Source of the DNA: Gigaspora margarita
Lineage: Eukaryota; Glomeromycota; Glomeromycetes; Diversisporales; Gigasporaceae
Length of the DNA: 64,000 nucleotides
Assembly: GCA_009809945.1 (NCBI GenBank)
Contig: WTPW01000948.1
Location: forward strand, 47,122-111,121
Direction: 5' to 3'
Part shown: in pieces, positions 57,912 to 64,000 of the stretch
How the letters are laid out: each line of letters opens with the position of its first letter
Numbering within the stretch: position 1 is the stretch's first letter
Program-made: the position numbers and the translations under genes
The notes under the pieces: model-generated
The model's database searches: none
Told to the model about the DNA's origin: nothing
What the model saw: only the letters and a program-made list of their open reading frames with translations

Positions 57912-59972
57912 CACATCGCTATCAGGTTCTTGTTCTTCTTGATTTCCTGTCGATTCTTCATCGTCTTTTTAAATATATTCAAAAATTACTAAAATTTGAA
58001 CATAATGCAAAAATCGTAAATTTGTATGAAATTTTTGCCTTTTTCTTTTTCTTGCCTAAAAAAAATATTTTTTCAAATAAAATTCAATTTAAAAAATTAA
58101 AAAAATTTTGTATTTTAAAATATATACATTTTTTTCGAATGGTTGCAGAGGTCGTTTGCGATTATTAAACATATTTTATAAATTTTAAACGTTTAAATAT
58201 TTAAAATAATTATAATATTTCTATACAATATGAATTACTTGTTCAGATTCTTCAGATTCGTTGGAGTTTTCTGATTCTTCTGGAGGTTCTTCAGATTTTT
58301 TCAGATTTTCTGATTCCTCTGATACTTTAGGTTCTTCAGATTCTTCTGATTTATTTTTTTCTTTAGAGCCAACGAATTCTTTAGAATTTAAGTTGAACAT
58401 GATTCTTTACGTTTTAACTTTCGCTTTATTTTGAAAACTTGAACAAATTTTTAGTAAATAATAATAATAATAATAGCTTACTAGATTTCTTTGCATATTA
58501 TCTTTAATGATATTCTCAGAAATCATTAATTTTTCTTGTTCTGGACCAAGAAAAGATTGGCATATAGCAATTAGTATGCCGTCTTCGTATCAGTTGCTTC
58601 TTCAGAGGGCCAAATCCTATTTAAAATTCGAATAATATAAGTATCATCTTTACCAAAACTATTAAGAACTCTTGAAAAAAGCAGCTTTTGACAATTTTTC
58701 ATTTTTTCTGATTTCTTTTACTTTAAAATTTTTTCAGGTTTCACCTTGCTGTTAATGGTATCTAAAAGATCTGCAAAAACAAAAAACATAAATTTTTTAA
58801 TTTTTGTTGTTAAGGTATCTCACAACAATCTAACTTTTTCCAAAAGCTAAAAAATTTTTTAAAATTAGAAAATAATAACATATTTAATATTTTCAATATA
58901 TGCAAAAAATGCAAATGTTTTTTGAATTTATTCGAAATATTTAAACATTTTTCATATTCGAAAAATGTTTAAATATTTCGAATAAATTCGAATATTTAAA
59001 AATAAAAAAATAAATTTATACAGGTCCATAAAGTTTCTTCACATAGTAGGTTTTCTAATTTTTCTTTGATATTCGGTTAATAAATTCGAGGTGGTGCCTT
59101 TTCAAGTAGACTTCTGCTGCTTGCCTAAGTTTATCTTCAGTTGGGTATATAGAGTTGTCTAACAACTCTTTAGTAGCCCCTTTGATGCATTGCTAATTAT
59201 AAAAAATTAAATATTAAAAAAATGAATAAAGTGAAACTTTGCGAAAACTTGCAAAAATTTGCAAAAAAATTACCTCTTGGAAAGCTTTTTCGTTCGTTGT
59301 ATCAAAGTTTTCTACCAAACTTTCTTCAAGATCTTTCAACTGATTTTTAACGTGATCCACTTTTGAAGAAAGTTTTCAAATTTGGTAAATAATTTTACTC
59401 TGATTCTCTAAAATTTTAGAGATCGTTTTTTCTAAAACTTTATTTAAAATTAAATTATAATTAATAAAAATATTTAAAAAATAAAAAAATAATTAAAAAA
59501 AAATAATTTTAAATTAAATAAAGAATTTAAAATCAATGATCTCATAATAAGCTAGAAGATAAAGACTTTTATAAAAAATATAAGCTAGCAGACTTAGCAA
59601 GATAGTTATCCATCACATTCGTATGGCTAGAGCTTGCCAGAGGTTTTACTACTTATATTTATACTGTCTACAATCATATATAGATTTTAAATTCAATTAA
59701 TATATATGCTAGCAAATTGCCAGTTTGCTATTCATAGTATTAGCAACTACATATATATTAATTAAGAAATCTATAATTAAAATATAAAATTAAAATAATT
59801 TTAAATTAAATTAACAACTGTCAAAAGTTTGCACAGATTCTTCTGAACCTGCTGTCATGCTTCCTTCAATTTGGGGTCCAGCTGCTTGCTCTTCTCTTGT
59901 TTTTCCTTTAGTAGTCTTGCTAGTCTTGCTGGTCTTGTCTTTCTTAGAACCAGAGATTTTACTTGCAAACAT
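57912..59972 (-). pseudogene. Unrecognised multi-exon gene, decayed copy
   Basis: Minus-strand exon-like blocks with plausible splice sites: 59972-59815 (MFASKISGSKKDKTSK..., Lys/Ser/Thr-rich, then EEQAAGPQIEGSM), 59431-59274 (coiled-coil-like, ends before GTAATT), 59192-59022 (QCIKGATKELLDN..., ends before GTATAA), 58770-58482 (LLDTINSKVKPEK..., VLNSFGKDDTYIIRILNRIWP, SFLGPEQEKLMISENI), 58395-58238 (very acidic Glu/Ser repeats), a short basic block near 58165 and an acidic end EESTGNQEEQEP to a TAA near 57912. Single stops occur in three blocks and a frameshift near 58590, so this copy is probably dead or the assembly has errors. I do not recognise the family. Its 3' flank is repeated at 4776-5230. 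Confidence 0.5.
58922..58998. repeat. Hairpin in an intron of the unrecognised gene
   Basis: GAATTTATTCGAAATATTTA... is mirrored perfectly over about 31 bp around a 5-base loop near 58953. Confidence 0.85.
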
Positions 59973-60374
59973 TTTTATTTTTCAAAAGTTATAAAAAAAA
60001 ACTTAAAAGAAAAATTAGTTGTAACTTAAAAATAAAAAGACAAATATAAAGTTAGTTGTTTTTATAAATAAGAAATAATTTAAAATAGGTAACAAAGTTA
60101 AAATGTTTAAAAAGAACAAAATTATAATATAATATTTTAATAGCTTAAAGGTTTTGCGATTTGGCAAATATATTTGAGTAGTTTGAAAGTTGTAAAAAAA
60201 AAAGAATCAATGTTGATTGATGATCTATTGTTTACATTGTTTACTATATATGTAAGATTTAATATCACCACAGTTGATCATCACTGCTCATGGGTTTAGC
60301 CAATCGGATTGCAGGATCTTATATAACCAAATCAAAGAAAAAATACAAAAATCTTTTAATAATGAAATATTTTA
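59973..60374. other. Upstream region of the unrecognised gene, nothing recognised
   Basis: A+T-rich; no further exon or element ends seen. Confidence 0.45.
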
Positions 60375-60770
60375 CTATGATAACAAGTCTTCAGGAAATA
60401 AGTAAAAGTTCTTAGCATTAAATTTACATATAAACAAATCTTTCTAACCCAAACCCTACCCAACCCTAACTTTAAATCTTTTTTAAAAATTCATAATTAC
60501 TCATAGTTTCATATGATATTATGTGACCAATGACTTTATTGCTAACATTATGTAGAGTAAAAAATTAATTACACTAAATTTTAAAAATGTTTAATAAATT
60601 TTAATACATTCGTATTATTTCAAAATTAATTAAAGTGATGAAAATTGTTGATTTATGTAAAACAATATCTGTTGTTTACTATTTATAGCTAATTTTAATA
60701 AAGATTTTGTTTTTCAAAATTGATTTGTTTTTCAAATTAGCAAGACTATAATTCATTTTTCGCAATATTC
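60375..60770. repeat. A+T-rich dispersed repeat, uninterrupted copy
   Basis: Reverse complement of 41020-41263 joined to 42238-42540, without the 970-bp retroposon. Confidence 0.7.
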
Positions 60771-60822
60771 TAAATTAATATAAAATTTAACGCAATGCAT
60801 TTAATTAATTTTTTTTGTATAA

Positions 60823-60970
60823 GGCCATATAAAATTAATTATTTGTTTCTCATAACATCAAAAAAATTTTTTAACCCGGCAACCCGAAATTTTATTTTTA
60901 AAATTTTAAAATTTTTTAAATTAAAAAATTAAAATTATAGTTTTTAAAGACTATGACCCGGCAATATAAA
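60823..60970. repeat. Decayed PIF/Harbinger-like MITE relative
   Basis: AAGGCCATATAAAATTAATT...CATAAC resembles the left end of 48889-49114; the right end is not clear. Confidence 0.4.
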
Positions 60971-61014
60971 AAAAAAACTGCTCAATATGTAATTATCGAG
61001 GCAGTTTTTGTCTC

Positions 61015-62100
61015 GAATTAGATCAGATCAATCATATGATATGCCTGATCACAGTTGCATTGTTTGATCATCATAGTTGAACAAGGTAATTTTGTTAGGA
61101 ATAATGTAATGGGAAAATTAGAGTGTAGTTGGGTAAGTAAAAACAAAATTTAACCCCAAATTTTGTTGTATTATATCACGCACTATAATGCAAATCAAAA
61201 TTCACACACCTAAATAAATGCATACGGGAAGTTTTTTATGTGCTTTACAAACAATGAGTATTGCAAATTCGGTATATTCGGTTTTATATCTGAATTTAAA
61301 TCAAAGCAAAAGGAATCCGCCGAAGGTCCAATCCAGTTTCAAACTCTGGATAAGGTCCTTTTATTTGGCAATTCAGGTTTGGGATCAAATTTATTAAATC
61401 CTTATTAATTAGTAATTTAAGTTTCAAATTTAAATTCGAATTAAACTTCGAATTTAAATTCAAATTGTTAAATCAAAATTTGGATTTGTTTCAACAATTG
61501 GTCAAATCCAAAGATATCGGAAGTATAATAAAAATCTCAACCTTCCAGGCCCTAAATTCCTCTGCTAAAGAGTAAAGGCCAAATTAAATAGCATCATTGT
61601 AAATACATACGGATATATATATACTTTAAAAAAGAATTCAATCGCCTAAGAACAAAACTTTTTATAATTACAAAAAGTTATAGTTGATTGAATTCTTTTG
61701 TTCTCTATGCGGTTGAATTACAGATTGCAGATTTAGTAGATTTTGGTTTATATCCAAATTTAAATCAGATCCAAAGAAAATCTGATTTAAATCCAAAAGT
61801 CCAATCCAGTTCTATGATCAAATCGTAATTACGATTAATGAATATATGTAAGCATTTGGAATTGACACGGGTTTTGTCCTGAATGAGCATTACGCCAAGG
61901 GATATCATTCATGTATGACTCAAAATCAAAATGAATGCACCATATATTATAAATGGTTAAGGCAATATTGAAAGAAATAAATTTAAATTTGTGACATACC
62001 ATTATATGTAACTTTATGAAAAAAAATTCCTCTGAAAAATTCAAATAAATTTTTTCGCACATATCCTTTTTTCTTAACAGTTAATTTCTGTACTATTAAA
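61015..62100. other. Intergenic sequence with AAATTTGAATT words and a palindrome
   Basis: 61420-61500 is rich in AAATTCGAATT/AAATTTAAATT words. 61628-61700 is an inverted repeat (AAAGAATTCAATCG... / GATTGAATTCTTTT). No gene seen. Confidence 0.5.
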
Positions 62101-62106
62101 AAAAAC

Positions 62107-63117
62107 ATGCCTTACGCGAATATACGCATATCAAAAGGAGGTAAAACATTACATGGATGGTATATACATCTGATCCCATATGAAATGACGCTTAATGAAT
62201 TTTTTTACAAGCTGGTAAATCGCGAAATTTCACCAGATATATCAGTTGATGTGAGTTATTTTGAACAAATAAAACGTATTGATTTAAGTAAATCAACTAA
62301 TCCACCAATGGAGACAATACAAACAAGTCCTGGCTGTAAAATCGTTGAACTCACCAGCGAGTTTGGAAAAAATATTCATATCATCTTCATAGTAATGAAA
62401 TGCGATATAGTAATTTAGATAAATATAAAAACGGGTTTGATATTATTATGCAAACTTCTCAAAGCAAACAGCTCTACATTCCAAATTTTTCACATTCATC
62501 AAATTCAATCTGCAAGCAGCTACCATGTCTTGTATTGTCAAATTAATTCAGAATCATCAAAGCGGTTGGTCGACACAAGCATCAGCAAATGATGAAGGAA
62601 AACAGTTTATAATTTCTTTATCAGAAGCTCTTTGGTATATAGCTATGTGTGATAATACAAAATTAAAAGAACAAAGCTTCAACATACCTCTGATGTTTCA
62701 TGAATTTCTTGGTCGTGCAAACCCCGAAGCATACAAGGGGGCAAGAAAACAATTTGACATAAATGAATTAAATATTCATTGTCGATCACTTATTCCTTTC
62801 CTTACATCATCGTGGATGCGATCCTCTAATTTTAGTTGGTTATATGCTGCATTCGATAATCTCATAGTTGCGATCTCCGATTATGCGAAATATTTGGATA
62901 AGCAACGAGAAACAGTAACCTCAAATCACATAAAGGACGGGCCTGTAAAGAGCATAGAAAAAGCCACATCAATAAATATCTATGAAAATAATAATTAGAT
63001 AAATTCATGCAACAAAATGAAATATCGAAAACTTGAAAATATCCTAAAAGATCTTCTACTATGGAAACCAATAAATCTTGAAGAACACCTACCAACAGAA
63101 CCAATGCAAGTATATAA
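62107..63117 (+). pseudogene. Unrecognised protein-coding locus with two apparent frameshifts
   Basis: ATG 62107 opens MPYANIRISKGGKTLHGWYI and runs to EFGKNIH (about 62376). The reading then continues one frame over (YHLHSNEMRYSNLDKYKNG... to KQLPCLV, about 62535) and again in another frame (KLIQNHQSGWSTQASANDEGK... ending IYENNN with TAA at 62996). Each junction is seamless at protein level, so this was one gene of about 290 residues or more. A further exon-like piece MKYRKLENILKDLLLWKP (63017-63109) ends at a GTATAT donor. No signal peptide, membrane segment or catalytic motif that I can name. I do not recognise the family; the text resembles expanded Glomeromycotina proteins only from memory. 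Frameshifts may be real decay or indel errors. Confidence 0.6.
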
Positions 63118-63127
63118 TTTATTATTT

Positions 63128-63365
63128 GTTTATGATCATGAATTTATTTCTTTGTTATTTTTTCATGTGAAATGAAATAATCACATTTACTTGAATTAAA
63201 ACTTGGCCGACAACTCCCTACTGATCATAAATTGTCAGATAATGTACATTATCTGGCAAACTCACATGATCATAAAATTATTTCTTCTCATTATTTTTTC
63301 ATGTATTATGATGTAAACATGTTTATTTAAATTAAAAACTTAGCGAGCAACTCTCTACCAATCAT
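63128..63365 (+). repeat. Direct duplication of ~165 bp in the presumed intron
   Basis: ATGATCATGAATTTATTTCT... (63131) recurs from 63270, with CAACTCYCTACYRATCATAA in both copies. Confidence 0.7.
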
Positions 63366-63384
63366 AATCATAAATTGCCAGATA

Positions 63385-63510
63385 AAACCAATATTGGGCA
63401 AATTGTCGAATACAGTAATTTGGCAAATGATTGGCTATATGTGCCGCAGAGCATCACATGATCATTTGTCAAATTACCGTTATTCTACAATTTTTGCCCA
63501 ATATTGTATA
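63385..63510. mobile_element. ~120-bp foldback MITE
   Basis: AATATTGGGCAAATTGTCGAATA...ATGAT and its mirror (ATCATTTGTCAAATTACCG...TTGCCCAATATT) form a near-complete hairpin. Confidence 0.75.
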
Positions 63511-63554
63511 CGTATACATACAATACAAAAATTAATTACTTATCTTTTGTTTTA

Positions 63555-63598
63555 GGCAACGCTTACGTTTTATTCAAGGTCTTTCACACACGTTTACT
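63555..63598 (+). other. Possible last exon of the unrecognised locus, cut by a hAT end
   Basis: A TTTTGTTTTAG acceptor precedes GCAACGCTTACG...; joined to the donor at 63110 it continues for about 15 codons to the hAT terminus at 63599. Tentative. Confidence 0.3.
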
Positions 63599-63761
63599 AG
63601 TGTTCTGCAGATCCGATCCGAGGATCCGGATCCGATCCAGATCCGGTGGTCGGATCGGATCCAGATCCATAATTTATAGGATCCGCCAAAATTCGAATCC
63701 ATATTGAGGATCCGATCCGAAAGATCCGTTGGATCCGTTCACGCTGATTGGCTGTATTTGG
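63599..63761. mobile_element. hAT MITE end (TAGTGTTCTGCA family), inverted relative to 44054-45364
   Basis: TAGTGTTCTGCAGATCCGATCC begins a stretch matching the reverse complement of 45210-45364, including CGCTGATTGG. Colinearity stops at 63761, where another terminus begins. Confidence 0.75.
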
Positions 63762-64000
63762 CAGGGATGGTAAGTGACCTGAAATGACCTCGTGACTCAA
63801 ATGAATAATAACCAGGTGTTGGTCATTTCAAAAGGTGAAATGACCTATTAGGTCATTTAAAATTTTATATTAATAAAATAAATATTTAAATAGCTTAAAT
63901 TAATAACAAAAATTATAATATATAGAGATAAGTTTTATTTACACTGCCTTTTTTCGTTACTGTTTATCTTCTTATATACTAATTAATTTTTTTTTTTTTT
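63762..64000. mobile_element. Candidate second hAT terminus (CAGGGATGG), runs off the window
   Basis: CAGGGATGGTAAGTGACC, a classic hAT-type start, occurs exactly where homology of the preceding MITE breaks off. AGGTCATTT / AAATGACCT inverted words follow. The other end and target duplication are outside the window. Confidence 0.45.

Overview
The window looks like an A+T-rich (about three quarters by eye), transposon-packed fungal nuclear region. The clearest host gene, a six-exon RABL3-type small GTPase with short GT-AG introns, fixes it as eukaryotic. The retroelement and MULE remnants resemble those I associate with arbuscular mycorrhizal fungi (Glomeromycotina); that placement is an inference from memory, not a search. 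There are two assembly gaps (8995-9159, 24174-24413) and a few isolated N's.

Layout. 1-4775: a decayed LINE (LINE copy 1: RT thumb, RNase H, C-terminal domain) split by a 1.65-kb non-autonomous hAT element with perfect 17-bp termini and an 8-bp target duplication. 4.8-7.4 kb: T-rich repeats and MITE fragments. 7.4-12.3 kb: a decayed MULE transposase (DDE plus SWIM zinc finger) interrupted by a 2.6-kb terminal-inverted-repeat element and a 267-bp hAT-like MITE. 12.5-15.0 kb: several MITEs and foldbacks. 15.0-22.6 kb: a four-level nest, LINE (copy 3) <- hAT element with BED-type transposase <- 2.3-kb hAT-like MITE <- 523-bp foldback, where the three DNA-transposon insertions have matching target duplications and the LINE a probable short one. 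22.7-36.7 kb: a chain of non-autonomous DNA elements (hAT, mariner-like TA, piggyBac-like TTAA, foldbacks), a 556-bp retroposon with a 15-bp target duplication, and a perfect 50-bp-arm palindrome. 36.9-40.5 kb: a 5'-truncated LINE (copy 2) with a 19-bp target duplication. 41.3-44.0 kb: two copies of a ~970-bp tRNA-related retroposon carrying a perfect pol III B box. 44-45.7 kb: two hAT MITEs. 46.8-48.3 kb: RABL3, minus strand. 48.9-53.6 kb: more MITEs. 53.7-55.3 kb: pogo/Tigger transposase pseudogene. 57.9-60.0 kb: an unrecognised multi-exon gene, decayed. 62.1-63.6 kb: an unrecognised protein-coding locus with two apparent frameshifts, followed by nested hAT termini at the window edge.

The transposases here are mostly broken, while the non-autonomous elements often have clean ends, so mobilisation would have to come from intact relatives elsewhere. 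The most unusual signal is a ~50-60 bp internal cassette shared by MITEs with unrelated termini, followed by the four-level nest and the long tRNA-related retroposons.
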